Source of the DNA: Paraburkholderia sp. BCC1886
GTDB lineage: Bacteria > Pseudomonadota > Gammaproteobacteria > Burkholderiales > Burkholderiaceae
Direction of reading: 5' to 3'
Length of the DNA: 64,000 bases
Assembly (NCBI RefSeq): GCF_900996245.1
Contig: NZ_CAAJGK010000037.1
Coordinates: forward strand, 1 to 64,000
Part shown: one piece after another, positions 51,510-60,738 of the stretch
How positions within the stretch are numbered: the first letter of the stretch is position 1
How the letters are laid out: each line of letters begins with the position of its first letter
Translations under genes and position numbers: made by a program
Notes under the pieces: generated by a model
Database searches by the model: none
Told to the model about the DNA's origin: nothing
What the model saw: only the letters and a program-made list of their open reading frames with translations

Positions 51510-52592
51510 TCAATGCCCATGCCGATGATGAATATCTGGAAAATGAGCATGCGTGTGCGTCATCGCCTCGTGCGGATGCGCATGGGTATGCGGCTCGTCG
51601 CCCTGCCAGTCGAAGTCGTGCACGTGCTGGTGATGCGCGTCGTGCGAATGGCGATGCGTGTGGTGTAGCGCTTCATGCGTATGCGGATGTTCATGCCGTT
51701 CGCGCACATGCAGCCAGACGCCGAGCGCCATCAGCGCCGCCGCGATCCAGAATAGCGGCGACGGTTGCTGCGGCCACAACACGAGCGAGAGCGCGACGCC
51801 GAACAACGGCGCCACCGAAAAATAGGCGCCGGTTCTCGCCGTTCCCAGATTGCGCAGCGCGACCACGAACAGCACGAGGCTCACGCCATAGCCCGCGAAA
51901 CCGGTGACCATCGCCGCCGCCATCTTCAGCGCGTCGGGCAGATGGTCGCCGAGCAGGAGTGCAATAGCCAGGTTCACCGGACCCGCGACCAGCCCTTTGA
52001 CGCAGGCGATAGCCAGCGCGTCGTTGGTCGACACTTTGCGCGTCAGATTGTTGTCGATGCCCCAGGCCGCGCATGCGCCGATCACCAGCAGCGCGCCCGT
52101 CGGCACACCGCCGCCGCCCGCCGTCCACGACAGCGCGACGCCTCCTGTCACGATGGCGGCCATGCCGAGGAAGATCGGCAGATCGACGCTCTCGCGAAAC
52201 ACGACCCACGCGATGACGGCCGTGAACACGCCCTCGAGGTTCAGCAACAACGAAGTCGTCGCCGCCGGTGTGCTGGCGAGACCGAGCATCAGCAGCGCGG
52301 GGCCAACCACGCCGCCGGCCGCGATGGCGCCAAGCAGCCAGGGCAGCTCGGCGCGTTTTAGATGCGTGCCGGGGTGACTTCCTGGATGACCCGGTTGCCG
52401 CGCCAAAGCCCGAACAGCCATCGCGAGCGCAAGGCCGGCTCCACTGCCGAGATAAAACAGCCCGGCCACCATGAACGGCGACATCGCGCCCAGCAGGCCT
52501 CTTGCCAGCGGCGTCGTAGCGCCGAACAGAGCCGCTGCGAGCAGCGCCGTGAAAGCCGGTTGGTATCGTACGTTCATGATGTTTGCGTTCAT
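51510..52592 (-). CDS. EamA/DMT transporter with histidine-rich C-terminal tail
   Basis: A 360-residue inner-membrane transporter of ten TMs with two EamA repeats (FGATTPLARGLLGAMSPFMV; the second starts near GIDNNLTRKVSTNDALA). After the last TM the final ~66 residues are a His-rich tail (about 25 His, for example THRHSHDAHHQHVHD and HTHAHPHEAMTHTHAH), a likely Zn/Ni/Cu-binding segment in the cytoplasm. It starts 17 bases after the stop of the CqsS-like kinase gene, so it is probably the third gene of that operon. EamA proteins export metabolites or amino acids; export of a signal or metal-coupled transport are both open. Confidence 0.85.
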   Translation of the reverse strand: MNANIMNVRYQPAFTALLAAALFGATTPLARGLLGAMSPFMVAGLFYLGSGAGLALAMAVRALARQPGHPGSHPGTHLKRAELPWLLGAIAAGGVVGPALLMLGLASTPAATTSLLLNLEGVFTAVIAWVVFRESVDLPIFLGMAAIVTGGVALSWTAGGGGVPTGALLVIGACAAWGIDNNLTRKVSTNDALAIACVKGLVAGPVNLAIALLLGDHLPDALKMAAAMVTGFAGYGVSLVLFVVALRNLGTARTGAYFSVAPLFGVALSLVLWPQQPSPLFWIAAALMALGVWLHVRERHEHPHTHEALHHTHRHSHDAHHQHVHDFDWQGDEPHTHAHPHEAMTHTHAHFPDIHHRHGH

Positions 52593-52609
52593 GATGCGGC
52601 CCCGGTCCG

Positions 52610-55174
52610 CTAGCGATCGTTCAACAGATCGCGATGATCGCGCCGCATTCCCGCCGAGTCGAAATAATGTTGCAATGCATCGGCCGAGCGGCTGGCGAGC
52701 GCATCCAGCCGCGCCAGCCAGTCGGGCTCGGTCGGCCACTCGTGGTTCATGATGCGGGGATAGATATGCTTCGTGAAGCGGTGCAATGCGCGAGCGCCCA
52801 GATTGCCGCTGATACCCAGCAGCAGATGCAGGTCGCCATGCGTTGCGGACAGATCGCGCGCGGCGGCACTGCTGCCCAGGCTGGCCACGATCGTGCGAAT
52901 CTGGCCGATACCGGTCACGAACGACTCGTCCAGCAAATCGAGTGACGACAGTTCTTCGAGATGAGTCTCGTCGAGCAGATCGCTTTCCTCGACCGCAGCG
53001 GGTCCGGCGGGAGACAACGGCGGCTCGTCCGGCGCGATGGTTCGCAGCACGGGTTCGCGCGACACATGCTGCTGCGCGAACTGCCGCGCGAGACTGCCGT
53101 ACAGCGAGCCGACCTGTACGGGCTTGACCATCACCTCGTTCATGCCCGCGGCGAGACAGGCCTCGACGGCGTCGATATCGGCCTGACTGGTCAGCGCGAT
53201 GATCGGCAAACGGGCATAACGATCCGCGCGGGCCCGGATCAACGCGGTGGTTTCCACGCCGCCCGTGCCCGGCATGTTCATGTCCATGACGATCGCGTCG
53301 ATCGCGCTGTCGTCCTGCAAGCGCGCCAGCACGGCGTGCCCATGTTCGGCTTCCAGCACGCGCGCGCCGAAGCGCTCCAGATACGCCTTGGCGACGAGCC
53401 GGCTGTAGGTGTCGTCGTCCGCGACCAGAATGGTTCTGCCGGAGAAGTCGTCGAAACGCTGGCCGACATGATGCCGGTTGCCGTTTTCGAAGAGCGTCTG
53501 CAGCGCATTGATCAAGCCCGCTTCGTTGCTGGACTTGCCGAGCATGTCGTCCATGCCGGCGCGCCGCGCGAGCACGCGCGCCACGTTGCCCGGCTCGGCG
53601 GTGTAGGCGGCGATCAGCACGCTGGCGTTCGGCGAGTCCGGGTCGGCACGCAGTCTCTCGGTGGTCGTGTAGCCGTCCATCACCGGCATGTTGACGTCCA
53701 TCAGCACGAGGTCGAAAGGCGCGTCGCGCAGCATGGTCAGCGCGATCTCGCCGTTCTCCGCCTCGCTGATCTGCGCGCCCACTCTCGCCAGCACGCGACG
53801 GGTCCGGGCGCGCAGGCCCGCGTCGTCGTCGACCAGCAGAATATGTTTGCCGTTGAACACCGGCTGCGCACGTTCGAACATCTTGCGTTCGTGTTCGGCG
53901 ACTTCGTTCTCCGATACGGCGGGGAATGTCAGGATGAACTGGGTGTATCGGCCCACTTCCGAGCGGCAACTGATCGTGCCGCCGAACGCCCGCATCGCGC
54001 GCTGACAGTAAGCGAGTCCAAGACCGGTGCCCGCCGAATTGCCGGCGCTGCGAAACGGCTCGAACAGATGCGGCAGGATTTCCGGCGCAATGCCCGGGCC
54101 GGTATCGTGCACGATCACCGAATGACGGTCGACGGTCAGCGTGAGCGTGGCCGACGGATGCGGCGCGATGTGATGCAGCGCGTTCTTGATCAGATTGAAC
54201 AGGGTGAATAGATAAACCGTCTCGTCCACCTTGAACGTGAAGTCTTCCAGCACCACGAGCCGCACTTTGGCGCGCTCCTGCCGGTCGGCGAAGCCGTTTT
54301 CGTCGAGCGCCTTGCGGGTGGTCGCCGCCGCGCCCAGATACGCGAGATAGTCGGAGCGCAACGGGCGCGCGCTGACCTCGTCGAGCGTCATCGCGATGAT
54401 GCGCAAGCCGCGCTCGATGGACAACTGGCCGTGCGCGAGATGGCGGTACAGGTGGTTCGCGCTGTCCTGCGAGAACGGCGGCGCGCGGAGACCGGGCCCC
54501 TGGCTCGCGTCGGTCAACGCGGGCAGCGCTTCTTCGACGCGATCGAGCACGTGCTTCAGTTGACTGAGCGGATTGCGCATTTCATGCGCGATGGTGCCGG
54601 CAAGCGCTTTTAACGCGCGATTCTTTTCGACGAAGATGCGGCCTTTGCTGATGGCATGACTAAAAGCCATGCTGCATAAAACGATGACCGGCAACAACGC
54701 GAGATCCGAGCGGTTGGCGGTCGTGAGAACGATCGGCGCAGGCGCGCTGGCAACGGCGGCCACCGCGCCGGAAAGAACGCCGACGCCGATGCAGCCCATC
54801 AACAGAAGCGGGTTGTCGATACAGAGCGCCATGATGAAGATCATCATGACCTCCGTCATCATCCACATCGTCGAAAACGAATTGCGGATGGCAAGGAAAG
54901 TGCAAACGACGGGCAATACGTAAATCAGGCAGCAATGCCAGTAGATCAGCAAAAGGCCGTTGAAGCGTTTCGGCCAATGCGCCTGGAATATAAGCGGGAT
55001 GCAGACCAGCGCTGCGCTCAGGCGCAGCGGAAGATTGTCGTACGGCTGCGGCAGGACATAAGTCCAGATAACGTAATAGACAGGGTGACACAGGAGGCCG
55101 AGTGCGCCGCCCCATCGAATCGCAAAACGGCTTCTTTCCAATACATCCCGCATATTTTCTCGCGGCATTACCAT
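52610..55174 (-). CDS. CqsS-like hybrid histidine kinase (7-TM sensor, two receivers, Hpt)
   Basis: An 854-residue membrane sensor. The N-terminal domain (about 20-180) has six or seven hydrophobic segments and matches Vibrio CqsS closely in pattern (GLLCHPVYYVIWTYVLPQPY, then NLPLRLSAALV). HisKA has IAHEMRNPLSQLKH (His197; His194 in V. cholerae CqsS), HATPase has DTGPGIAPEILPHLF and AGTGLGLAYCQ. Two receivers carry Asp493 (LMDVNMPVMDG) and Asp631 (VMDMNMPGTGG). A C-terminal Hpt-like motif is DLHLLLGISGNLGA (His783). ATG 55174 has GGAGG four bases upstream and is preferred to GTG 55195, which overlaps the previous stop. It is expected to detect a CAI-1/LAI-1-like or other hydrophobic signal. 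Confidence 0.88.
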   Translation of the reverse strand: MVMPRENMRDVLERSRFAIRWGGALGLLCHPVYYVIWTYVLPQPYDNLPLRLSAALVCIPLIFQAHWPKRFNGLLLIYWHCCLIYVLPVVCTFLAIRNSFSTMWMMTEVMMIFIMALCIDNPLLLMGCIGVGVLSGAVAAVASAPAPIVLTTANRSDLALLPVIVLCSMAFSHAISKGRIFVEKNRALKALAGTIAHEMRNPLSQLKHVLDRVEEALPALTDASQGPGLRAPPFSQDSANHLYRHLAHGQLSIERGLRIIAMTLDEVSARPLRSDYLAYLGAAATTRKALDENGFADRQERAKVRLVVLEDFTFKVDETVYLFTLFNLIKNALHHIAPHPSATLTLTVDRHSVIVHDTGPGIAPEILPHLFEPFRSAGNSAGTGLGLAYCQRAMRAFGGTISCRSEVGRYTQFILTFPAVSENEVAEHERKMFERAQPVFNGKHILLVDDDAGLRARTRRVLARVGAQISEAENGEIALTMLRDAPFDLVLMDVNMPVMDGYTTTERLRADPDSPNASVLIAAYTAEPGNVARVLARRAGMDDMLGKSSNEAGLINALQTLFENGNRHHVGQRFDDFSGRTILVADDDTYSRLVAKAYLERFGARVLEAEHGHAVLARLQDDSAIDAIVMDMNMPGTGGVETTALIRARADRYARLPIIALTSQADIDAVEACLAAGMNEVMVKPVQVGSLYGSLARQFAQQHVSREPVLRTIAPDEPPLSPAGPAAVEESDLLDETHLEELSSLDLLDESFVTGIGQIRTIVASLGSSAAARDLSATHGDLHLLLGISGNLGARALHRFTKHIYPRIMNHEWPTEPDWLARLDALASRSADALQHYFDSAGMRRDHRDLLNDR

Positions 55175-55191
55175 CTGGCCTCCGATGACAT

Positions 55192-56427
55192 TCACGAGCC
55201 GATTAGTTCATGTTTGTCGCGATATTGTGTGTCCCGGACGATCGGCGAGCCGTCTTTGCCGTGAAACGGACCGACCGAAAAGCCGTACTTCTTCAGAAGA
55301 CCGTGCGTATAGGAAACCGACCACACGGGCGGACTGCCGATAATGAAATCGGATGCAATGCCTTCCTGCCAGGCCGCATAGCCTTCTGCGAAGCAGGTAT
55401 AAACATCACGGGTGGACGGCAGTCTGAATGGGAACCGGGTGTCGAGGCCCGCAGGGCCGCGCGCGAAGCACTCAATATATAGCGTATGACCGCGCGATGC
55501 GAGTTCGGCCTCCACGCTGGCGGCGCGCGGGTGCGAATCGTCGATCCAGAACTGCGCCCGTTTCAGATCGGCCGCGGTGAGGTAAGGAACGCTGGTGCTG
55601 CTGGCGAGAATCGCACCGTCGAATTGCGGCAGTGGCGTGTGGGGATCGAACGTATGGATCGACACTTTGGTGCGGCCGAGCAGATCGGAGGCCATCAGTT
55701 CTTTCGCCTGATCGGCCAGCAGATTCACCTTGTCCGGCAGGTCGATGAGGATGAGCTCCTTCGGCGCCTCCTTATACAACACGTATTTGGCGACGGTGGT
55801 GCCGAGTCTGCCAGCGGCACCGAATAGCGCGAGCTGGGTATTGCCGAACTCCAGGTCGAGTTCGTTGCAGCAGTGCATGGCCCAGTCTTTCAGCATGGCC
55901 GCCGTGGCCGCATGCCCGGTGGTGATATGCGGCGGACGGGTCTGTCGCGGCAGCGCGCCGTAGTTGCACGCATAAGGCGTGGACGCGCCCATTGCCACCA
56001 TGTTCAAGCCGGCCTGTCTCGCCAGTTCCAATGCGGGAAAGAATTGCGTCTCGCGAAACCGCTTGATGCCGCGCGGACTGCCGAGCCACAACTCCAGCGG
56101 AACCGGACACGCGATATTCGCGCCGATGAGTTGGGAACCCGAATAGATGGGTGAGGCAATGAAAGGCCTGGTATTCCAAAGCTCTTCTTCGAAAGCCGCA
56201 TTCCGGTGTTTTACATTATGAAAAGAAAACGAAAGCGTTTCCCAGTCGGTCGCGTGGAACAGGAAACCCACGCCACCTTGTCCCGCTGGCAGATTGTCAC
56301 GTATCTCTTCGGGATGAATGGCGTGTCGTAATGTCAATGGCGCCAATGGCGCGCTAATCGGATTAAGGCCGTGAGTGTCGAGGCCGTGGCAGGCGGTCGT
56401 TATTTCTTCGCGAAATGTGGTGCTCAT
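55192..56427 (-). CDS. Acyl-ACP reductase-like oxidoreductase (signal synthesis candidate)
   Basis: A 411-residue cytoplasmic enzyme, not a PLP-dependent CqsA. Motifs parallel the cyanobacterial acyl-ACP reductase AAR: VAMGAST (ALGGFTS in AAR), HITTGHAATAAMLKDW before the Rossmann loop LALFGAAGRLGTTVAKYVL (203-209), the strand LILIDLP, DGAILASST, and VYTCFAEGY with Cys345, which aligns with the catalytic Cys of AAR (FACFAEA). It would reduce a fatty acyl thioester to an aldehyde, or oxidise a related compound, with NAD(P)H. A distinct ~90-residue N-terminal region precedes the AAR-like part. It is the first gene of the operon, 17 bases before the CqsS-like gene. Function as a signal synthase is inference. 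Confidence 0.72.
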   Translation of the reverse strand: MSTTFREEITTACHGLDTHGLNPISAPLAPLTLRHAIHPEEIRDNLPAGQGGVGFLFHATDWETLSFSFHNVKHRNAAFEEELWNTRPFIASPIYSGSQLIGANIACPVPLELWLGSPRGIKRFRETQFFPALELARQAGLNMVAMGASTPYACNYGALPRQTRPPHITTGHAATAAMLKDWAMHCCNELDLEFGNTQLALFGAAGRLGTTVAKYVLYKEAPKELILIDLPDKVNLLADQAKELMASDLLGRTKVSIHTFDPHTPLPQFDGAILASSTSVPYLTAADLKRAQFWIDDSHPRAASVEAELASRGHTLYIECFARGPAGLDTRFPFRLPSTRDVYTCFAEGYAAWQEGIASDFIIGSPPVWSVSYTHGLLKKYGFSVGPFHGKDGSPIVRDTQYRDKHELIGS

Positions 56428-56542
56428 TGAGATTCCCTTGAGTTGAATCGCGCTGGGCGGTCAGCGCGCCGTCGCTAGTCACGTTTGACTGGCAATGTTT
56501 CAACTCTAGAGAAATCCGCAATGTTTTGTCCGTGTGTTCTTA

Positions 56543-56562
56543 CGCATCGTGTCATTGATGCG
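56543..56562. promoter_or_regulatory. Inverted repeat upstream of the signalling operon
   Basis: CGCATC (56543-56548) and GATGCG (56557-56562) are perfect complements with an 8-base spacer, about 115 bases upstream of the operon start at 56427 and clear of the neighbouring terminator. Candidate operator for the operon. Confidence 0.4.
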
Positions 56563-56573
56563 ATTTCAGTGGC

Positions 56574-56616
56574 TTCAAAAACAAAAGACCGTGGCCCATT
56601 CTCATGGGTCACGGTC
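56574..56616 (-). terminator. Intrinsic terminator after the RcnB-like gene
   Basis: On the minus strand GACCGTGACCCAT (56616-56604) pairs with ATGGGCCACGGTC (56599-56587), with one G-T wobble and a 4-base loop, and is followed by TTTTGTTTTTG. It insulates the RcnB-like gene from the signalling operon downstream. Confidence 0.9.
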
Positions 56617-56675
56617 CGAGGCGATTCAAATGCGGTATTGGCAATATGACTATTGTCGCCAATCCTTACCGAAAC

Positions 56676-57107
56676 TTAATGCGCGGAAAGCAGGACGTTG
56701 GCAATCACGCCCGTTGCCACCGCGGCCAGCACGTAGTCGCCGTTCACACCGACCCAGTGATAACCACGCGGAGGCGCTTGCAGGCCATGGTCATGCCAGT
56801 CGTCCACGACGTAGTTGCGATCGCGGTATTCCGACGGCAGCCGGTCGCCCCTGTGCCAGTCGCTATGCGGAACCGGGCCGCCCGGACGGTCGATCGAGGC
56901 GTCGTGATAAGCCGGTCCGCGGCCGCCGCCGTGCGGGCCGCCATGACCGGGGTTCGGGCCGCCGTGCTCCTGGTGCGAGGGCTGGCCGCCACCGTGGTTG
57001 CCGCCGGGGCCACCGCCGTGGTTGTCGTTGTGTTGCTGCGCGAAGGCGGCAGCCGAGGTGCCAAGTAGCGCGGCGATCAGGAACGGCGCGATGTTTTTCG
57101 ACTTCAT
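56676..57107 (-). CDS. RcnB family protein
   Basis: A 143-residue periplasmic protein. The signal peptide MKSKNIAPFLIAALLGTSAAAFA is followed by a His/Gly-rich linker (about 25-70), then the RcnB block DWHRGDRLPSEYRDRNYVV, LQAPPRGYHWVGVNGDYVL and a final hydrophobic helix (AAVATGVIANVLLSA). E. coli RcnB tunes nickel/cobalt homeostasis. The His-rich linker supports metal binding, but a nickel role is inference. No metal efflux gene is adjacent. A strong terminator follows. Confidence 0.85.
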   Translation of the reverse strand: MKSKNIAPFLIAALLGTSAAAFAQQHNDNHGGGPGGNHGGGQPSHQEHGGPNPGHGGPHGGGRGPAYHDASIDRPGGPVPHSDWHRGDRLPSEYRDRNYVVDDWHDHGLQAPPRGYHWVGVNGDYVLAAVATGVIANVLLSAH

Positions 57108-57349
57108 GTCTGTATCCCGTGAAAAATGGCGTGAAAACGGTTATTCGGTCGGTCTGGCGGCGAGCCGATCGGCTCGGCCAGACCGCAAGCAAGGGTCCCG
57201 GCTACGACGCGGATGGGGCTCCTGATTCACCGAAACCCGATTCCTGCCGATCGCCGCTTGCCCGACGTTGCCTTTCAAGGCCGGACACAGGCTAACAAAA
57301 ATATGACGTACGTGCATGTTTTGCGGCCACGACCGTCATGCACCGCTGC

Positions 57350-58402
57350 TTACGCTTGCCCCGCTTTCGCCTGCACGATGACGCCGTACCAGCCGAGGCC
57401 GCGATAACTTTCATAGCCGGGCGTCAACGCGAACGACACGGTGCGGCCGTCGGGGAGATCATAAAAGCCCGCTGGTTTGCCGCCCGTGTTCAGACGGAAC
57501 TGTTCTTCGAGCAGGCCTTTGTCGTCCGAACTGGCGATCACGCGATGCGAAGCGCTGACGATCATGCAGCGCGTGCGGCTCCATTCTTCGTCCGTAAGGC
57601 GCACACCCTTGACCACGGCCGCCGCTTGCGGCGCCCAGTCGAAAAAGACCACCAGCGCGCCGAGCGGCTTGCCGTCCGCCGCACCGTTTTCGCGGATCGC
57701 GGTTGCGTAGGTCGCGACGTGTGCATGCTTGAGCAGCGGTAATGCTTCGATATCGGCTGCGACGAAATCGGCGCCCGACGCGGTCTTCATCGCATCGCGA
57801 AACCAGCTTGCGTCGGCGACGTTACGATCCTTCACCGCATACTGTTCGGGCCGGCCGTTGGCGACGACGTTGCCCGCCGCATCGACGATCCACAAGTCGC
57901 GGTACACCGTGTAGCTGTCGAGGATCACCGAGAGACGCCGCGATGCATGCGCTGCGGTTGCGTCGTTCGCTTCGTTCGCGCCCGCAAGACAGTCGACAAC
58001 AGCCGAATCCGTGGCCCACCAGCGCACGTCGCAGGAACGCTCGTAGAGATTGCGGTCGATCACGTCGATCATGTTCAACGCAAGGTCGGCGCAGCGCTGA
58101 CCTTCGTGCGAGCGCAGCCGCTCGATCATGCTGTCGCCGAGGTCGGTAAGCTTGTTCAGCGAACCGGCGAGTTCGCGATTGAGTACGGTCGTGATGTCGC
58201 CGATGCGGGCCGACACGTGCTTGACCTGATTGGCCACCACCGCAAAGCCGCGGCCTGCATTCCCGGCGCGGGCTGCTTCGATCAGCGCGTTGAGCGCAAG
58301 AAACGTGGTTTCGCGGTTGATGTCGTTGATGTCGGAAATTTTCCCCGTGGCTAACTTCTTGACGTGATGCGTCAGTTCGACGATTTCGAGCGGATTCGAC
58401 AT
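57350..58402 (-). CDS. Soluble chemoreceptor-like protein with reversed domain order
   Basis: A 350-residue cytoplasmic protein. The N-terminus holds a shortened MCP signalling hairpin (NRETTFLALNALIEAARAG then GRGFAVVANQVKHVSARIG), the tip that contacts CheW/CheA. Residues ~100-350 form a Cache/PAS-like sensor (YRDLWIVDAAGNVVANG, then DASWFRDAMKTASGAD and FYDLPDGRTVSFALTPG). There are no TM segments or HAMP. The usual order is sensor first, so the arrangement is inverted, and the hairpin is much shorter than normal. ATG 58402 behind AGGGA is chosen. It may act as a soluble receptor or adaptor. No che genes are nearby. Confidence 0.75.
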   Translation of the reverse strand: MSNPLEIVELTHHVKKLATGKISDINDINRETTFLALNALIEAARAGNAGRGFAVVANQVKHVSARIGDITTVLNRELAGSLNKLTDLGDSMIERLRSHEGQRCADLALNMIDVIDRNLYERSCDVRWWATDSAVVDCLAGANEANDATAAHASRRLSVILDSYTVYRDLWIVDAAGNVVANGRPEQYAVKDRNVADASWFRDAMKTASGADFVAADIEALPLLKHAHVATYATAIRENGAADGKPLGALVVFFDWAPQAAAVVKGVRLTDEEWSRTRCMIVSASHRVIASSDDKGLLEEQFRLNTGGKPAGFYDLPDGRTVSFALTPGYESYRGLGWYGVIVQAKAGQA

Positions 58403-58693
58403 GGCCAGGTCCCTGTTTGTTGGAATGTTGTGCCTGCATAAAAGCAAGCATTGGGCCGGGCCTATTCATCGCGCATGCGGTCGATGCATGCACGCAGCAA
58501 ACGTTTGGCACGGCGATGGCCTGGTGCAGCGGATTACGTCGGGCTGTCGGTTGCACTCCGTCTGTGCATTCAGGAGCGAGGGTGTTTGGAGCAACGGCAC
58601 TAGCATCGTGCCGGGTTTTGCACGCTACCATGCCCGGGGCCGCTTGCCAGACGGCCCGAGAAGGCCGGCGACGAAGCTTGACGGCGACAAAGC

Positions 58694-60664
58694 ATGACGG
58701 CGCCCCGATGCGCTCTCCAGGGAAGCGATAAATTGCATCTACTCCATAAGACCATCGAAGTGGCGAAGCACGAGTTGCGGCTGTTCGGGCGCTTTCCGCG
58801 CCTGCGGATATCGGTGCTCGGCATCGTCCTGATTCCGGCGCTCTACGCCTACATCTATATCCAGTCCGTTTGGGATCCGGCCAGTCGCACCGTCGATCTC
58901 TCCGCGGCAATTGTCAATCTGGATCGCGGTGCGACGGTGCACGGCACGTTCGTAAATATCGGCGACGGTCTCCAGCATCGTTTGAAAGAGAGCGGCACCT
59001 TCGGCTTCTACGATGCGGCGAGCGCCGACGAAGCCAAAGCCCGGGTTCGTCACGGACACAGTCTGTTCGCGTTGATCATCCCCGAGCGTTTCAGCGAAGC
59101 GGCGGCGAATGCCGCGAGCGCAGGGGCCGGCAAGCTGATCATCTTCACGTCGGAAGGCAACAACTATATGGGCGCCGGTATCGCGAAGCGCTTCGCGACC
59201 GAAGTGGCGTACAAGGCCAACGAGACACTGAACGAAGCGCGCTGGAAAGTCGTGCTGCAGAACATCGCGCGTTCGTCGACGGATCTCGAACGGTTGCGCG
59301 ACGGCGTGGCGCAACTCAAGACCGGTGCGAACGCGCTCGACGCGGGCATCGGCGAGGCGCGCGACGGGAGCAGGCAACTGGATGCGGGCGCGCATCGCTT
59401 GTCGGGCGGCGTGACGCTGCTCGCCAACGGTGTGAAGCAACTGCGCGACGGGACGCGTCTGCTCGAATCGAAGAGCCCTTCGTGCGCCGATTTGCAGACC
59501 ATCAAGGCAGGCGCGCAGCAACTCGCCGCCGGGCACGTCACGCTGCAGGAAGGCCTCGTCAAACTGGACGACGGCGCGCAGCAACTTGCGCAGGGCTCTG
59601 CGTTGCTCAGAGACAGCACGCGGCCGATTCCGATAGTCGGTGGAAAAATCGCGGATGGCGCGAACCGGTTGTTCGATGGGGCGACCCGACTCGAGAGCGG
59701 ATTGAACCAGGCGAAGCAAGGGACCGCGCGTCTCGCCGAGGGTTCGCACCGGCTTTCCGACGGCGTAACCCGGCTCGCCGATGGCTTCGGCGCGTATGCG
59801 TCGGGCGTCTGGCTGATCGCATCGAAGTTTCCCGACGACGCGAAGCTCGACCCGCTTCCCGCCGGCAGCGAACGTCTCTCCAACGGAGCCGACGCGTTGA
59901 CGCACGGTCTCGATCGGCTGAAAGACGGCTCGGCGCAACTCGCGCGCGGCATCGAAACCTTGCAGAACGCGCTGCCGATGGATGTTCCCGCGTTGCCCGG
60001 CACGGCGAGCGGCCTGGCTTCGTCGATTAGCCCCGACGTGGAGATCGACGCGCCAGTGCGAAACAACGGCACCGGCTTCGCGCCCAACTTCATTCCGGTC
60101 GCGTTGTGGCTCGGCGCGGTGTTGACGACGTTCGTGTTCTATCTGCGCCGATTGCCGCGCGATGTCGAGCAGCATCCGCGTGTTGCGCTGTTATTGGGGA
60201 AACTGTTTTTGCTGTGTTGCATCAACCTCGCGCAGGCGGCGTGCATTCTCGCCATGACGCGACTCATGCTCGATATGCAACCGGTGAGTGCCGTGGGTTT
60301 CGCCGTGACCGTTATCGTGACCGGGCTGACGTTTCAGCTGATTATTCTTTTCCTGATTCTGGCATTCGGAGATTTCGGCCGGGCTGCGGGTTTGATTCTG
60401 CTGATTCTGCAACTGTCGGCGGCAGGCGGCATTATTCCTATCGAGCTGACCAGCGGATTTTATCGCGCGATTAGTCCGATGCTGCCGTTCACCTGGGCCG
60501 TGAAGGCGATTCGCGCGAGCGCGTTCGGCGCATTTTCCGGGGACTGGCAGACTGGCGTGGGCATCGTGCTGCTGTTTGCCGTGGGCGCGCTGGTGCTGGC
60601 TTTCTTCGCGGGGAGATGGAAGTTTGCGGAAGTCGAGCATTATCGGCCCGCGCTGGATATCTGA
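58694..60664 (+). CDS. YhgE/Pip family membrane protein
   Basis: A 656-residue inner-membrane protein. One N-terminal TM (about 36-60, RISVLGIVLIPALYAYIYI) is followed by a large external domain (60-450) with many repeats of the L-x-D-G-x-x-x-L pattern (for example RLSDGVTRLADG), forming a coiled-coil or stalk. The C-terminus carries an ABC-2-like core of about five TMs (460-640) with a LSAAGGIIPIELT segment. Such proteins occur in phage-infection-like (Pip) and ESX-type contexts; the transport role is unknown. ATG 58694 lacks a ribosome site; TTG 58733, behind AGGGAAG, is a good alternative. Confidence 0.8.
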   Translation: MTAPRCALQGSDKLHLLHKTIEVAKHELRLFGRFPRLRISVLGIVLIPALYAYIYIQSVWDPASRTVDLSAAIVNLDRGATVHGTFVNIGDGLQHRLKESGTFGFYDAASADEAKARVRHGHSLFALIIPERFSEAAANAASAGAGKLIIFTSEGNNYMGAGIAKRFATEVAYKANETLNEARWKVVLQNIARSSTDLERLRDGVAQLKTGANALDAGIGEARDGSRQLDAGAHRLSGGVTLLANGVKQLRDGTRLLESKSPSCADLQTIKAGAQQLAAGHVTLQEGLVKLDDGAQQLAQGSALLRDSTRPIPIVGGKIADGANRLFDGATRLESGLNQAKQGTARLAEGSHRLSDGVTRLADGFGAYASGVWLIASKFPDDAKLDPLPAGSERLSNGADALTHGLDRLKDGSAQLARGIETLQNALPMDVPALPGTASGLASSISPDVEIDAPVRNNGTGFAPNFIPVALWLGAVLTTFVFYLRRLPRDVEQHPRVALLLGKLFLLCCINLAQAACILAMTRLMLDMQPVSAVGFAVTVIVTGLTFQLIILFLILAFGDFGRAAGLILLILQLSAAGGIIPIELTSGFYRAISPMLPFTWAVKAIRASAFGAFSGDWQTGVGIVLLFAVGALVLAFFAGRWKFAEVEHYRPALDI

Positions 60665-60669
60665 CACGG

Positions 60670-60685
60670 ATAAACCGCGGTTTAT
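60670..60685. promoter_or_regulatory. Perfect 16-bp palindrome after the YhgE-like gene
   Basis: ATAAACCGCGGTTTAT is fully self-complementary and starts 6 bases after the stop at 60664. It could be a weak terminator or an operator of the following gene. Confidence 0.4.
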
Positions 60686-60738
60686 TCGAACGATTTCTGG
60701 CACTCACCCTAAAGTTATAATCGTACCTGTCGTTATGA

